Shown here in pieces: positions 8,145-17,121 of a DNA stretch of 64,000 bases; the first letter of the stretch is position 1; the number at the start of each line of letters is the position of its first letter. The position numbers and the translations under genes were made by a program. This DNA is from Streptomyces sp. NBC_00690 (lineage in GTDB: Bacteria; Actinomycetota; Actinomycetes; Streptomycetales; Streptomycetaceae), in assembly GCF_036226685.1 (NCBI RefSeq), contig NZ_CP109009.1, positions 2,480,001 to 2,544,000 of the forward strand, written 5' to 3'. The notes under the pieces were generated by a model that saw only the letters and a program-made list of their open reading frames with translations, had not been told where the DNA came from and ran no database searches.

Positions 8145-9086
8145 CTAGCCCTGGCGTGCCAGGTCCGCCGCGCCCACCAAGCCTGCCTTGTTGCCCAGTT
8201 GGGCGGCGAGGACCTGGGCGTGGGGTCGCCACTGGGCACCGATCAACCAGCGGCGGAAGGACTTGCGGATCGGTTCGAGGATCAACTCCCCCTCGTCCGA
8301 CACTCCGCCACCAACGATGAAGGCCGACGGGTCGAACAGCGAGGCGAGGTCCGCCAGTCCAGCCCCGGCCCAGCGGGCGAGTTCCCGGAAGGAGTCGACC
8401 GCCACCGGGTCGCCCTCGCGGGCGGCGGCGCTGACGTGCTTGCCTTCGATGCCGTCGACCGTGCCGTCGCCGAGGCCCAGGAGGATCTTCGCGTTCTCGG
8501 GGGTGGCGTTGGCACGCTGGCGCGCGTAGCGGACGAGAGCACGGCCGGACGCGTACTGCTCCCAGCAGCCCTGGCTGCCACAGCCGCAGAGCAGACCGTC
8601 CGGGACCACACGGATGTGACCGAACTCGGCGGCCACCCCGTAACGTCCCCGGCGCAGCTTGTTGCCGATGATGATGCCGCCGCCGAGGCCCGTGCCGAGC
8701 GTGATGCAGATGACGTCATCGTGTCCCTGCCCGGCCCCGAAGCGGTACTCGCCCCAGGCCGCGGCGTTGGCGTCGTTCTCGACGACGACCGGCAGCCCCA
8801 CGCGCTGCTCGACCTTGTCCTTGAGTGGTTCGTGACGCCAGTCGATGTTGGGCGCGAACAGTACGGTGGCCCGCTTGTCGTCCACATAACCCGCGGCGCC
8901 GATGCCGACCGCTGCGACTTCGTACCCCTCGCCCGCCGCAGCTACGGCGGTGCAGATGGCATCCACGATGCCGCTGGGGGTCGGTGGTGTGGGCACCTTG
9001 TGTGTCTTGAGGATCGTGCCCGCCTCGTCGACAACGCCCGCAGCGATCTTGGTGCCGCCGATGTCGACGCCGATGGTGAGTCCCAT
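8145..9086 (-). CDS. glkA: ROK family glucokinase
   Basis: ATP-dependent glucose kinase, and in S. coelicolor also the main mediator of carbon catabolite repression. 313 residues, nearly the usual length. It opens MGLTIGVDIGGTKIAAGVVD (phosphate-binding DxGGTK). NIDWRHEPL, VENDANAAAWGE (catalytic Asp) and TLGTGLGGGIIIG follow. The zinc motif CGCGSQGCWEQYASG and EFGHIRV place it in the ROK family. ATG at 9084-9086 has GAGGGG upstream; an in-frame start 36 bases earlier lacks support. It lies last in a probable SRPBCC-ArsA-DUF5304-glkA run. Near-identical motif order to S. coelicolor GlkA (SCO2126) makes this a confident call. Confidence 0.96.
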   Translation of the reverse strand: MGLTIGVDIGGTKIAAGVVDEAGTILKTHKVPTPPTPSGIVDAICTAVAAAGEGYEVAAVGIGAAGYVDDKRATVLFAPNIDWRHEPLKDKVEQRVGLPVVVENDANAAAWGEYRFGAGQGHDDVICITLGTGLGGGIIIGNKLRRGRYGVAAEFGHIRVVPDGLLCGCGSQGCWEQYASGRALVRYARQRANATPENAKILLGLGDGTVDGIEGKHVSAAAREGDPVAVDSFRELARWAGAGLADLASLFDPSAFIVGGGVSDEGELILEPIRKSFRRWLIGAQWRPHAQVLAAQLGNKAGLVGAADLARQG

Positions 9087-9149
9087 GTGCCCCTCAGTTC
9101 CCGGTATGGCCACAGGCTTCAACCGTACCCGAGGGCAACAGGACCATGA

Positions 9150-9617
9150 TCAGTCCAGGTCGATGTGTTCGCCGTCACCGGGTTCGCCGTCGCGCGGATC
9201 GCCGGACTTCTTCGCGGGACCGAAGTCCTTCGCGGAATCGGACGGCTTCTCGGGCCCTTGGGTCCAGCGGCGTTCCTGGCCCTCGACGGCGGAGCGGTAG
9301 GCCGCGAGCAGCTCACCGCCCGCGGCGGCGAGATGGTCGAACACCTGGGGATTGCGCTGCAACACCGGCTCGACGGCGGACTTCGCCTGATTGACCAGTT
9401 GCTGCACGGCACTCTGCGCTGCGACCCCCGGCAGGGACGACTGGAACTCATTGACCTTGTCGGCCACGGCACCGAAGAGTTTGCGCAGCTCATCGCCGGC
9501 GGAGCCGGGCGGGGGGCCGTACTCGGCGCGGCGGCGGGCCTTTTCTGACGCGAGGTCTTCGGCGCAGGCGTCGGCCCATGCGTCGGCGTCGGCTGGCCGC
9601 TCGGTGGCATCGCTCAT
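9150..9617 (-). CDS. DUF5304 family protein
   Basis: 155-residue hydrophilic protein matching the streptomycete DUF5304 family: MSDATERPADADAWADACAEDLASEKARRRAEYG at the start, then helix-rich DELRKLFGAVADKVNEFQSS. The tail is acidic and Pro/Gly/Asp rich, and probably disordered. ATG at 9615-9617 has GGAG seven bases upstream. No catalytic motif or membrane segment is visible. It occupies the position of S. coelicolor SCO2127, a gene upstream of glkA reported to affect glucose sensitivity. The equivalence is by position and family, not tested here. Confidence 0.85.
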   Translation of the reverse strand: MSDATERPADADAWADACAEDLASEKARRRAEYGPPPGSAGDELRKLFGAVADKVNEFQSSLPGVAAQSAVQQLVNQAKSAVEPVLQRNPQVFDHLAAAGGELLAAYRSAVEGQERRWTQGPEKPSDSAKDFGPAKKSGDPRDGEPGDGEHIDLD

Positions 9618-9694
9618 GGCGTACTCCTGCACAGGGCGTTGGTCCGGCGATGGGTGTTCGTACCCTCGACGTTACCCGAACGGACGCGAACGGT

Positions 9695-10966
9695 TCAGCG
9701 AGTGCGCGGCCAGAGGTCCGGGTCCGGGGTGAATCGGACCTTGAGTGCGCCCTCCTTCAGGGCGGCCCCGGAGACGGTGCAGCGGCGCAGGGCGGACGGC
9801 AGCGGAACGATCCTGCGGAAGGGGCCCACGGTGAGGACAAGCTCCTCACCACGACGCACGAGATGTACCTCCCCCTTGCTGGCGCCTGGCAACGGAATGT
9901 CCCAGACGAACGTGCCGTCCTCATCGCGCAGGTCGATGACCCGCTTCGACTCGAAGTCACCGGCCCCCTCCACGCCCGCCTCCGCAGCAAGCGGAAGCGG
10001 CGCTCCGGCGGCTTCGGGGAACAGGTCGTCCCCGATGTCCTGGAGTGCCGCGATGCCCCGGGACTCCCGTCCGATGTGGGTGACCTCACGGACGCGCGGC
10101 CCCCACTCCGCGTGCCACTCGTGCAGCGTCTTCTCCTGCTGGGCTGCGAGGCCCGCGAGCCAGGGATCGGGCGAGTGCCGGGGGAGAACCCGATTGGCGA
10201 TCACCGCATCCACGCGCAGGTCGTGCAGGGCGAACCCGGTACGGGCGGTCCGCAGCGCATCGGCGGCGGTGGAGCCCGGCTCGGCGACGAGGTGCACCAC
10301 CGTCTGCGGAGAGGCGACCACCTGCTGGACCGCGGCGAGCTCGGTGTCCCAGCCCGCTGCCGTGTCGTACAGCAGTTGGGCGGGCATGGGGACCCCGGCG
10401 AGTTGGGCGAGCACGGGACGCAGCGCGCGGGCGGCCTGGCGTTCCGGGGGCAGCAGTCGGCGCAGATAGCGACGGAGCTGCTCGGGCAGGGCGAGCAGTG
10501 CGATGGCTTCGCGTACCGGGGGCAGGTCCACGACAACCGCGTCCCAGTCGCCGGCCGCCGCCGCGGTCAGCGCCTTGAGCAGGGCGAACTGCTCGCTGCC
10601 CGGGAGCTCGGTCAGTTCCTCGTCCGCGAGTCTGGTGGCGCCGAGGAGGTCGAGGACGGTCGCACCGCGTTCTTGCCAGGACAGGAACTCGGCCCGGAAG
10701 CGGGGCGCGCTGTCGATCGCGGCGGCCCAGAGCCCTTCGGTGATCTCGACGGCTCGCAGACCGTCGGCGATCTCGGTCGTACGCAGCCCGGGGGCGGGGG
10801 TGACGGGCACGCCGAGGGGGGTGCCGGGGTCGGTGGAGAGCAGGAGGACCCGTGCCGGTTGGGCCGCGGGTGTCGCTGCCGTCGGCCGGGCCAGGGCGAG
10901 GGCGGTCGCCGCAGCGACGGTGGTACGGCCCGCGCCGCCGAGTCCGGTGACGAGGACCAGGTGCAT
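9695..10966 (-). CDS. ArsA-family ATPase (anion-transporter-like, tail-anchor-factor-like)
   Basis: Soluble P-loop ATPase of the ArsA/GET3 superfamily, 423 residues. It starts MHLVLVTGLGGAGRTTVAAATAL. The P loop is GGAGRTT, where Arg replaces the deviant-Walker Lys usual in this position. A switch-like VVVDLPPVREAIALL follows. The C-terminal ~90 residues (GEVHLVRRGEELVLTVGPFRRIVPLP) form a beta-rich domain like the small Hsp20-like cap seen in some ArsA homologues. The ATG overlaps the SRPBCC gene stop by one base (ATGA), so the pair is coupled. M. tuberculosis Rv2184c/Rv2185c is the same pair. Arsenite transport is unlikely, since no arsB or metal-binding cysteines are seen. Confidence 0.85.
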   Translation of the reverse strand: MHLVLVTGLGGAGRTTVAAATALALARPTAATPAAQPARVLLLSTDPGTPLGVPVTPAPGLRTTEIADGLRAVEITEGLWAAAIDSAPRFRAEFLSWQERGATVLDLLGATRLADEELTELPGSEQFALLKALTAAAAGDWDAVVVDLPPVREAIALLALPEQLRRYLRRLLPPERQAARALRPVLAQLAGVPMPAQLLYDTAAGWDTELAAVQQVVASPQTVVHLVAEPGSTAADALRTARTGFALHDLRVDAVIANRVLPRHSPDPWLAGLAAQQEKTLHEWHAEWGPRVREVTHIGRESRGIAALQDIGDDLFPEAAGAPLPLAAEAGVEGAGDFESKRVIDLRDEDGTFVWDIPLPGASKGEVHLVRRGEELVLTVGPFRRIVPLPSALRRCTVSGAALKEGALKVRFTPDPDLWPRTR

Positions 10967-11412
10967 CAGTGGGAGTGTCCGCTCTCGACGCGCTTCTTCA
11001 GTCCGTCCAGGGCCCGGTCGATGATGACCTTCTCGGCCTTGCGCTTGATCATCCCCAGCATCGGGATCTTGACGTCGACGGTGAGTCGGTAGGTGACTTC
11101 GGTACGGTCGCCGCCGACCGGGGTGAGGGTGTAGGACCCGTCGATGGCGCGCAGCATCTGTGACTTCACCAGGGTCCAACTGACCTGGTTCGCACCGTTC
11201 CAGGTGTAGGCGAGGGTGTGGTCGTCCTTGATCGCGCCGGCGTCGAGGACCAGCCGGACCTGCTCGGCACGGCCGTCGGCGTCCCGGGAGATCACCTCGG
11301 CCTGCTTGACCTCCCCGGTCCATTCCGGATAGCGGTCGAAGTCCGAGATCACTCCCATCACTTCGGCCGGTGCCGCCTCAATGGTGATGCTTGAGCTGGT
11401 GTGTTCCGCCAT
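10966..11412 (-). CDS. SRPBCC family protein (polyketide cyclase/START-like)
   Basis: 148-residue START-like fold with a hydrophobic ligand pocket. The N-terminus SSSITIEAAPAEVMGVISDFDRYPEWTGEVKQAEV is the classic SRPBCC opening. The C-terminal long helix reads MIKRKAEKVIIDRALDGLKKRVES. It shares a start/stop overlap with the ArsA-like ATPase. M. tuberculosis Rv2185c has the same arrangement. No enzyme residues can be named; a lipid- or membrane-associated carrier or assembly role is inferred only from the conserved pairing. Confidence 0.88.
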   Translation of the reverse strand: MAEHTSSSITIEAAPAEVMGVISDFDRYPEWTGEVKQAEVISRDADGRAEQVRLVLDAGAIKDDHTLAYTWNGANQVSWTLVKSQMLRAIDGSYTLTPVGGDRTEVTYRLTVDVKIPMLGMIKRKAEKVIIDRALDGLKKRVESGHSH

Positions 11413-11571
11413 CGCTGCGGCTCCCTGGAGTGCGGGTACGGACCGGTGTTGATGGTGGGAAGGCTATCGCGACCGGGGGCGCCCTCCGTCTGCGGCCCTC
11501 CAGCCCCCAAGACGCGTCCCGGGAGTGGGCGGCCGAATCTCAGCGGCTGGTCCGGGCGGCCCGGGTGGTGT

Positions 11572-12348
11572 TCACCACTCCAGACTCCAAGGTCGGCCCG
11601 TGGAGGCGAAATGCCCCACATTGACACACTCGGTGGCCGCGATGCGCATCCGGGCGACGAGGGGCTGGTGTACATGGCCGAAGAGTGCGTACCGGGGTCG
11701 GCTGCGATGGATGGCGGCCAGCAGCGCGGAGCTACCGCGTTCGAAGCGGCGGGCGACCGTGTCATAGGTCAGTTCGGGCACATCGGGCGGAATGTGGGAG
11801 CAGAGCACGTCGACATCCCCCAGCGCCTCGACCTTCGCCGCGTACTCCTCGTCCGAGATCTCATAGGGCGTGCGCATCGGCGTGCGCAACCCGCCGCCGA
11901 CGAATCCGAACACCAGACCGCCGATCTCGGCCCGCTGACCGTCGAGAACGGTGGTGCCATCGTGGGCGTATTCCGGCCATAGTGCAGGGATATCGACATT
12001 GCCGTAGGTGGCGTACGTAGGCACGGGAAAAGCCGCAAACAGTTCTGCGTACTGCCGGCGCACCGCCGTCTCGATCGTGCTGTCCCGGTCCTCCCCCAGT
12101 TCCGCCCAGAGGCCACGGGCCAGCTCCCGCGCCTCATCGAACCGGCGGGAGGTGCGCAGACCCACGATCAGCTCGGCGTTCTCGACTCCGAACAGATCGG
12201 GAAAGATGCCGCGGGAGCGGTCGGCGTAGTCGAGGAAGAGGACGAGGTCGCCGAGGCAGACCAAGGCGTCGGCACCGTCTCCCGCCCTGGCGAGGTCGTC
12301 GACGTTGCCGTGCACATCACTGATCACATTGACCCGCATGGCGGTCAC
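11572..12348 (-). CDS. Metallophosphoesterase family protein
   Basis: Calcineurin-like phosphoesterase, 258 residues. It has VNVISDVHGN (D-x-H metal ligands), ALVCLGDLVLFLDY (GD motif), TYATYGNVDIP (in place of the usual GNHD), DVLCSHIPPDVP (metal-binding His) and YALFGHVHQP (GHxH). Metal-binding motifs are complete apart from the altered GNHD. The substrate is unknown. It reads away from the acyl-CoA synthetase, separated by about 270 bases. It is likely monocistronic. Confidence 0.88.
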   Translation of the reverse strand: MTAMRVNVISDVHGNVDDLARAGDGADALVCLGDLVLFLDYADRSRGIFPDLFGVENAELIVGLRTSRRFDEARELARGLWAELGEDRDSTIETAVRRQYAELFAAFPVPTYATYGNVDIPALWPEYAHDGTTVLDGQRAEIGGLVFGFVGGGLRTPMRTPYEISDEEYAAKVEALGDVDVLCSHIPPDVPELTYDTVARRFERGSSALLAAIHRSRPRYALFGHVHQPLVARMRIAATECVNVGHFASTGRPWSLEW

Positions 12349-12619
12349 CTTAAGACGCGTCGCGAGTGCTGGACAGTGGGGCAGGCCGGTCGTTCTTCCG
12401 GGTCCGGCAAGGATTGGACTACTCTGCGCGAAGTACTGCCATGAACATGTGACGCAGGGAACATCTGGCCGGAAACCCCTACCCGGAACCGAGTACCGGT
12501 GGGTAACGTCCGGGCAGTCTGCTTCTGCTCACCCCCAGGAGCACCAGCCCGATCTTGGACCGCAGCCGGTGCGCGTTACACAGAGCCGTGGCGCCGGAGC
12601 CCGATGAGGAGCAGCAGTT

Positions 12620-14413
12620 TTGCGCGAGTTCAGCCTTCCGGCCCTGTATGAGGTCCCTTCGGACGGAAACCTGACGGATCTGATCCGCCGCAACGCCGCG
12701 CAACACCCCGATGTCGTCGTCATCGGCAGAAAGGTCGCGGGCGGCTGGGCGGACGTGACGGCCACGCAGTTCCTCGCGGAAGTGCGAGCCGCGGCCAAGG
12801 GCCTGATCGCCGCCGGTGTGCGCCCCGGGGACCGGGTGGCCCTGATGTCACGCACCCGCTACGAGTGGGTGCAGATGGACTTCGCCATCTGGAGCGCCGG
12901 TGCGGTGACCGTGCCGGTGTACGAGACCAGCTCGGCCGAGCAGGTCTCCTGGATCCTCTCCGACTCGGGCGCGGTCGCCGCGATCGTGGAGAGCGAGGCG
13001 CACGTCGCCTCCGTGGAGTCCGTACGGGATCGACTGCCGGCCCTGCGCCACCTCTGGCAGATCGACGCCGGTGCAGTGGCGGAGCTGATCGAGTCGGGCG
13101 CCGACGTCGAGGACTCACTGGTCGACGAGCGCACCAGGACCGCGAAGGCCGATGACCCGGCGACGATCGTCTACACCTCCGGCACCACCGGACGCCCCAA
13201 GGGCTGTGTGCTCACCCACCGCAGCTTCTTCGCTGAGTGCGGCAACGCGGTGGAACGCCTCAAGCCCCTCTTCCGCACGGGCGAGTGCTCGGTCCTGCTC
13301 TTCCTGCCCGCCGCACATGTCTTCGGTCGGCTGGTCGAGGTGGCGGCCGTGATGGCCCCGATCAAGCTGGGCTGCGTGTCGGACGTCAAGAACCTCACCG
13401 ATGAGCTCGCCTCCTTCCAGCCCACGCTGATCCTCGGCGTTCCCCGGGTCTTCGAGAAGGTCTACAACGGGGCGCGTTCGAAGGCGCAGGCCGACGGCAA
13501 GGGCAAGATCTTCGACAAGGCCGCACAGACGGCCATCTCGTACAGCCGTGCTCTCGACACCGTTAAGGGCCCTTCGCTGGGGCTGCGGATCAAGCACAAG
13601 ATCTTCGACCGTCTCGTCTACAGCAAGCTGCGGGCCGTCCTCGGCGGGCGCGGCGAGCACGCGATCTCCGGAGGGGCACCGCTCGGAGAGCGTCTCGGGC
13701 ACTTCTTCCGCGGCATCGGATTCACGGTCCTGGAGGGCTACGGGCTCACCGAGTCGTGCGCCGCGACCGCCTTCAACCCGTGGGACCGTCAGAAGATCGG
13801 CACGGTCGGCCAGCCCCTACCGGGGTCGGTCGTTCGGATCGCCGACGACGGCGAGGTGCTGCTGCACGGCGAGCACCTCTTCCAGGGGTACTGGAACAAC
13901 GAGGCGGCGACGGCGGAGGCGCTGGCCGACGGCTGGTTCCACACCGGTGACATCGGCGCCCTCGACGAGGACGGCTTCCTCTCCATCACCGGCCGGAAGA
14001 AGGAGATCCTGGTCACCGCGGGCGGCAAGAACGTCGCTCCCGCAGTGATCGAGGACCGCATCCGTGCCCATGCGCTGGTCGCGGAGTGCATGGTGGTCGG
14101 CGACGGGCGTCCCTTCGTGGGTGCGCTGATCACCCTGGACGAGGAGTTCCTCGGCCGCTGGGCCGCCGAGCACGGCAAGCCGGCCAAGGGGGCGGCCGTA
14201 CTGCGGGACGACCCCGAAGTGCTGGCCGAGATCCAACGCGCGGTGGACGACGGCAACGCGGCCGTCTCCAAGGCCGAGTCGGTCCGCAAGTTCCGCATCC
14301 TGGGGGCCCAGTTCACCGAGGAGGCCGGGCACATCACACCATCGCTCAAGTTGAAGCGCACTGTGGTGGCGAAGGACTTCGCGGACGAGATCGAGGGCAT
14401 CTACCGCGGCTAG
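12620..14413 (+). CDS. fadD: Long-chain fatty-acid-CoA ligase (AMP-forming)
   Basis: ANL superfamily enzyme that adenylates a long-chain fatty acid and transfers it to CoA; 597 residues, the usual length. TIVYTSGTTGRPKGCVLTH is the P-loop (A3). LEGYGLTESCAATAFNPW (A5), DGWFHTGDIGALDEDGFLSITGRKKEILVTAGGKNVAP (A7, A8) and TPSLKLKRT (C-terminal Lys) complete the set. TTG at 12620 with GAGGAG eight bases upstream decides the start. It is divergent from the phosphoesterase and convergent with the mannosyltransferase. M. tuberculosis FadD15 (Rv2187) is next to pimB' in the same way. Confidence 0.94.
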   Translation: MREFSLPALYEVPSDGNLTDLIRRNAAQHPDVVVIGRKVAGGWADVTATQFLAEVRAAAKGLIAAGVRPGDRVALMSRTRYEWVQMDFAIWSAGAVTVPVYETSSAEQVSWILSDSGAVAAIVESEAHVASVESVRDRLPALRHLWQIDAGAVAELIESGADVEDSLVDERTRTAKADDPATIVYTSGTTGRPKGCVLTHRSFFAECGNAVERLKPLFRTGECSVLLFLPAAHVFGRLVEVAAVMAPIKLGCVSDVKNLTDELASFQPTLILGVPRVFEKVYNGARSKAQADGKGKIFDKAAQTAISYSRALDTVKGPSLGLRIKHKIFDRLVYSKLRAVLGGRGEHAISGGAPLGERLGHFFRGIGFTVLEGYGLTESCAATAFNPWDRQKIGTVGQPLPGSVVRIADDGEVLLHGEHLFQGYWNNEAATAEALADGWFHTGDIGALDEDGFLSITGRKKEILVTAGGKNVAPAVIEDRIRAHALVAECMVVGDGRPFVGALITLDEEFLGRWAAEHGKPAKGAAVLRDDPEVLAEIQRAVDDGNAAVSKAESVRKFRILGAQFTEEAGHITPSLKLKRTVVAKDFADEIEGIYRG

Positions 14414-14490
14414 GGCGCAGCGAGAGAGACCGGGCCGGGGCCGGGCCACGCCTGGCGCACCCTCCATGCGCACCCGCCCGGCCTCGTGTC

Positions 14491-15633
14491 TCAGAGCAGT
14501 TCGCGCAACCGCTCGGCCAGCAGGTCCCAGCGCCACTTCTCCTCGACCCAGCGACGACCGCGCTCGCCCATCCGTTGCCGTAGCTCCGGATCCTGCAACA
14601 GGGCCGTGATCCGCTCCGCGGCGTCCTGCGGCGAGCCGCCGCGCACCACCCAGCCGGTCTCCCCGTCCAGGACCGCGTCGGGCGCACCCCCCGAGTCGCC
14701 CGCCACCACCGGCAGGCCGGTCGCCGACGCCTCCAGATAGACGATGCCCAGCCCTTCGACGTCGAGCCCGCCCCTGCGGGTGCGGCACGGCATGGCAAAG
14801 ACGTCGCCCGCCCCGTAGTGCGCGGGCAATTCGGACCAGGGCACCGCGCCGGTGAACACCACCGAGGTCGAAACGCCCTCGGTTTCGGCGAGCCGCCGCA
14901 GATCGTCCTCGTACGGCCCGCCGCCCACGATGAGCAGCACCGCGTCCGGGACCGCGGTCAGGATCCGGGGCATCGCCCGGATGAGGGTGTCCTGTCCCTT
15001 GCGCGGCACGAGTCGGGAGACGCAGACCACCACCGGCCGGTCGGCGAGTCCGAGCCGCTCCCGCACGGCGGCGCCCCCGGAGTCGGGGTGGAAGGTCTTC
15101 TCGTCGACCCCCGGCGGCAGTTGCACCATCCGTCGGGCGGCCTCGGGGCTCAGCGCGGCGGCGATGCGGGAGCGGGTGTACTCGCCGAGATAGGTGATCG
15201 TGTCCGTGCCGTCCCCGATGCGGCGCAGCAACTGCCGGGCGGCGGGGAGTTGGGCCCAGCCCGCCTCGTGGCCGTGCGAGCTGGCGACCAACCGCCGTGC
15301 ACCGGCCTTCCGCAGCGCCGGACCCATCAGTCCGAGTGGAGCAGCGGCCCCGAACCAGACGGACTCACAGCCGTGTTCCCGCAGCAGGGAGGCCGCTCGG
15401 CGGGTGACGCGGGGGGTGGGCAGCAGCATCGTCGTTCGGTCCCGGACGACGGTGAACGGCTGTTCGGCGTCGAAGGCCGCCGTCGCCGCGGTGCCCTCGT
15501 GGCCCCGCTTCCAGGTGGAGGCGTAGACGACGAGTTGCTCGGGGTCCAGCCGCAGCGCCATGTTGTGGAGGAACGCCTGGATGCCACCGGGGCGGGGCGG
15601 GAAGTCATTGGTCACGATCAGGGTCTTGTGCAT
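14491..15633 (-). CDS. pimB: GT4 glycosyltransferase, PimB'-like mannosyltransferase
   Basis: GT-B fold glycosyltransferase, 380 residues, probably using GDP-mannose on phosphatidylinositol mannosides at the cytoplasmic membrane face. The N-terminus MHKTLIVTNDFPPRPGGIQAFLHN has the acceptor-side Gly loop. RPVVVCVSRLVPRKGQDTLI is the inter-domain nucleotide segment. EGLGIVYLEASATGLPVVA holds the E-x7-E nucleotide-sugar motif. ATG at 15631-15633 gives the family-length protein; upstream frame is Arg-rich filler. The neighbour order FadD-PimB' matches M. tuberculosis Rv2187-Rv2188c. Assignment to PimB' rather than another GT4 mannosyltransferase rests on that synteny and overall similarity. Confidence 0.85.
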   Translation of the reverse strand: MHKTLIVTNDFPPRPGGIQAFLHNMALRLDPEQLVVYASTWKRGHEGTAATAAFDAEQPFTVVRDRTTMLLPTPRVTRRAASLLREHGCESVWFGAAAPLGLMGPALRKAGARRLVASSHGHEAGWAQLPAARQLLRRIGDGTDTITYLGEYTRSRIAAALSPEAARRMVQLPPGVDEKTFHPDSGGAAVRERLGLADRPVVVCVSRLVPRKGQDTLIRAMPRILTAVPDAVLLIVGGGPYEDDLRRLAETEGVSTSVVFTGAVPWSELPAHYGAGDVFAMPCRTRRGGLDVEGLGIVYLEASATGLPVVAGDSGGAPDAVLDGETGWVVRGGSPQDAAERITALLQDPELRQRMGERGRRWVEEKWRWDLLAERLRELL

Positions 15634-15851
15634 CGTGGCCGACAGTACCGAAATCCGTGCGGCGGGCCGAACGCCCCGCCAGGCGCAGCCGCAGCGGGAG
15701 CCGCACCGCCCGGCCGGCCCACCGCGCGTGCACCACCCGTGTGAACCGGGCCCTATCCCCCGAACGCCGGCCCCGTCTGATCGAGCCCACCGGGTTCGTC
15801 CGGGCACGATGATCGCTTCACCGTTCCATCGGAAGGCGGGATGAGTCGCAT

Positions 15852-17084
15852 ATGAGGGGTGGACGGTCCCCGTCGCTGGTGCCGAGTTCCCTGTGGCTGC
15901 TCACCAGGGTCGTGCTGCTGCTCTGGGTCTTCCACGTGGTCCCGTTCCCGGGCCCCGACGTCACCGCCGATGTCTCGGTGATCTATCGGCGCTGGTCCGA
16001 GACGCTCCGGAGCGGCTTCTTTCCGTTGGACGACGTGACCTGGCAGTATCCGCCCGCCGCTGCTCTCGCCATCCTCTCCCCCGCGCTCCTGCCGTTCCTC
16101 GACTACGCCGCCGGCTTCTTCGTCCTGGTGCTGCTCTGCGACGCGGTGGTGTTCGTCCTGCTGCGGTACGCGGCCGGGCGGCCCGGCAATTGCGCGCGGG
16201 GGGCCTGGGTCTGGGTGGTGGGCGTACCGCTGCTGGGACCGACCGCGTATGCGCGCTACGACCTGATGGTGACCGCGGTCGCCGTGGTGGCCCTGTTGGT
16301 GGGCGTGCGACGGCCCGGGGCACTGGGTGCCCTGGTGGCGCTGGGAGCTCTGCTGAAGGTGTGGCCGGTACTGCTGCTGGTCGGAGTGGATCGGGGGCGG
16401 GCCGCCCTGGTCGCCTGGGGGACGGCCACGGGCACGGCGATCGGCCTGACCCTGGGATTCCTCGTGGCGATGCCGGGGGCACTGGTCTTCCTGGTCTTCC
16501 AGCGGGACCGGGGGACCGAGGTGGAGTCGCTGGGCGCGCTGGTCTTCCATGTGGCCCGGCAGTTCGGTTGGGACGGGCGTGTGCTGCTGAACTACGGGTC
16601 GATCGAGTTCCTCGGCCCGCACGTGCCACTGGTGTCGTCCCTGGCGCTGGCCCTCGCGCTCGTCGCCCTCGGCTGGCTGGTGTTCTGGCGCTGGCGGGCG
16701 CGCGGCTTCGGCCCTGCGACGCTCGGGGACGCGGCGTTCACCGCTGTTCTGCTGTTCACCACGACGAGCCGGGTGATCAGCCCGCAGTACCTGATCTGGT
16801 CGGTGGGTCTGGCCGCCGTCTGCCTGGTCCGCCGGGACAGTCGCATGGTGCTGCCCGCCGCCCTGGTACTGCTGGCGACCGCGGTGACGACGTTGGAGTT
16901 CCCGATCTACTTCGCCGAGGTGGTCGCCAGCGATCCGCTCGGGGTCGGGCTGCTGCTGGTGCGCAACGGACTGCTGGTGGGGGCCGCGCTGACGGCGGCC
17001 GTACGGCTGTGGCGGGGCACGGTGACGGATCCACCACCGGCGAGCGAGGAACCCACGGCCGCACGTGCCCTGCTGACGTCCTGA
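15852..17084 (+). CDS. GT87 family polytopic membrane glycosyltransferase
   Basis: 410-residue protein with about ten hydrophobic helices and an early extracytoplasmic loop, FPGPDVTADVSVIYRRW, followed by DDVTWQYPPAA. Asp in the first loop and the WQYPP motif are typical of GT-C enzymes of family GT87 (DUF2029), which use polyprenyl-phosphate-mannose. Examples are mycobacterial alpha-1,2-mannosyltransferases (Rv2181). ATG at 15852 follows the pimB-like gene divergently after 218 bases. Glycan acceptor unknown. Streptomycetes make polyprenyl-phosphate mannose for protein glycosylation, so a PIM or glycoprotein target are both possible. Confidence 0.85.
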   Translation: MRGGRSPSLVPSSLWLLTRVVLLLWVFHVVPFPGPDVTADVSVIYRRWSETLRSGFFPLDDVTWQYPPAAALAILSPALLPFLDYAAGFFVLVLLCDAVVFVLLRYAAGRPGNCARGAWVWVVGVPLLGPTAYARYDLMVTAVAVVALLVGVRRPGALGALVALGALLKVWPVLLLVGVDRGRAALVAWGTATGTAIGLTLGFLVAMPGALVFLVFQRDRGTEVESLGALVFHVARQFGWDGRVLLNYGSIEFLGPHVPLVSSLALALALVALGWLVFWRWRARGFGPATLGDAAFTAVLLFTTTSRVISPQYLIWSVGLAAVCLVRRDSRMVLPAALVLLATAVTTLEFPIYFAEVVASDPLGVGLLLVRNGLLVGAALTAAVRLWRGTVTDPPPASEEPTAARALLTS

Positions 17085-17121
17085 CACGGACGGGAGCGGA
17101 CGGGAGCGGTCCTGCGGGGCA

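Noticed and set aside
14414..14490. Terminator between fadD and the pimB-like gene
   Set aside because: Only partial complementarity (GGCCGGG with CCCGGCC) was found; too weak to call.
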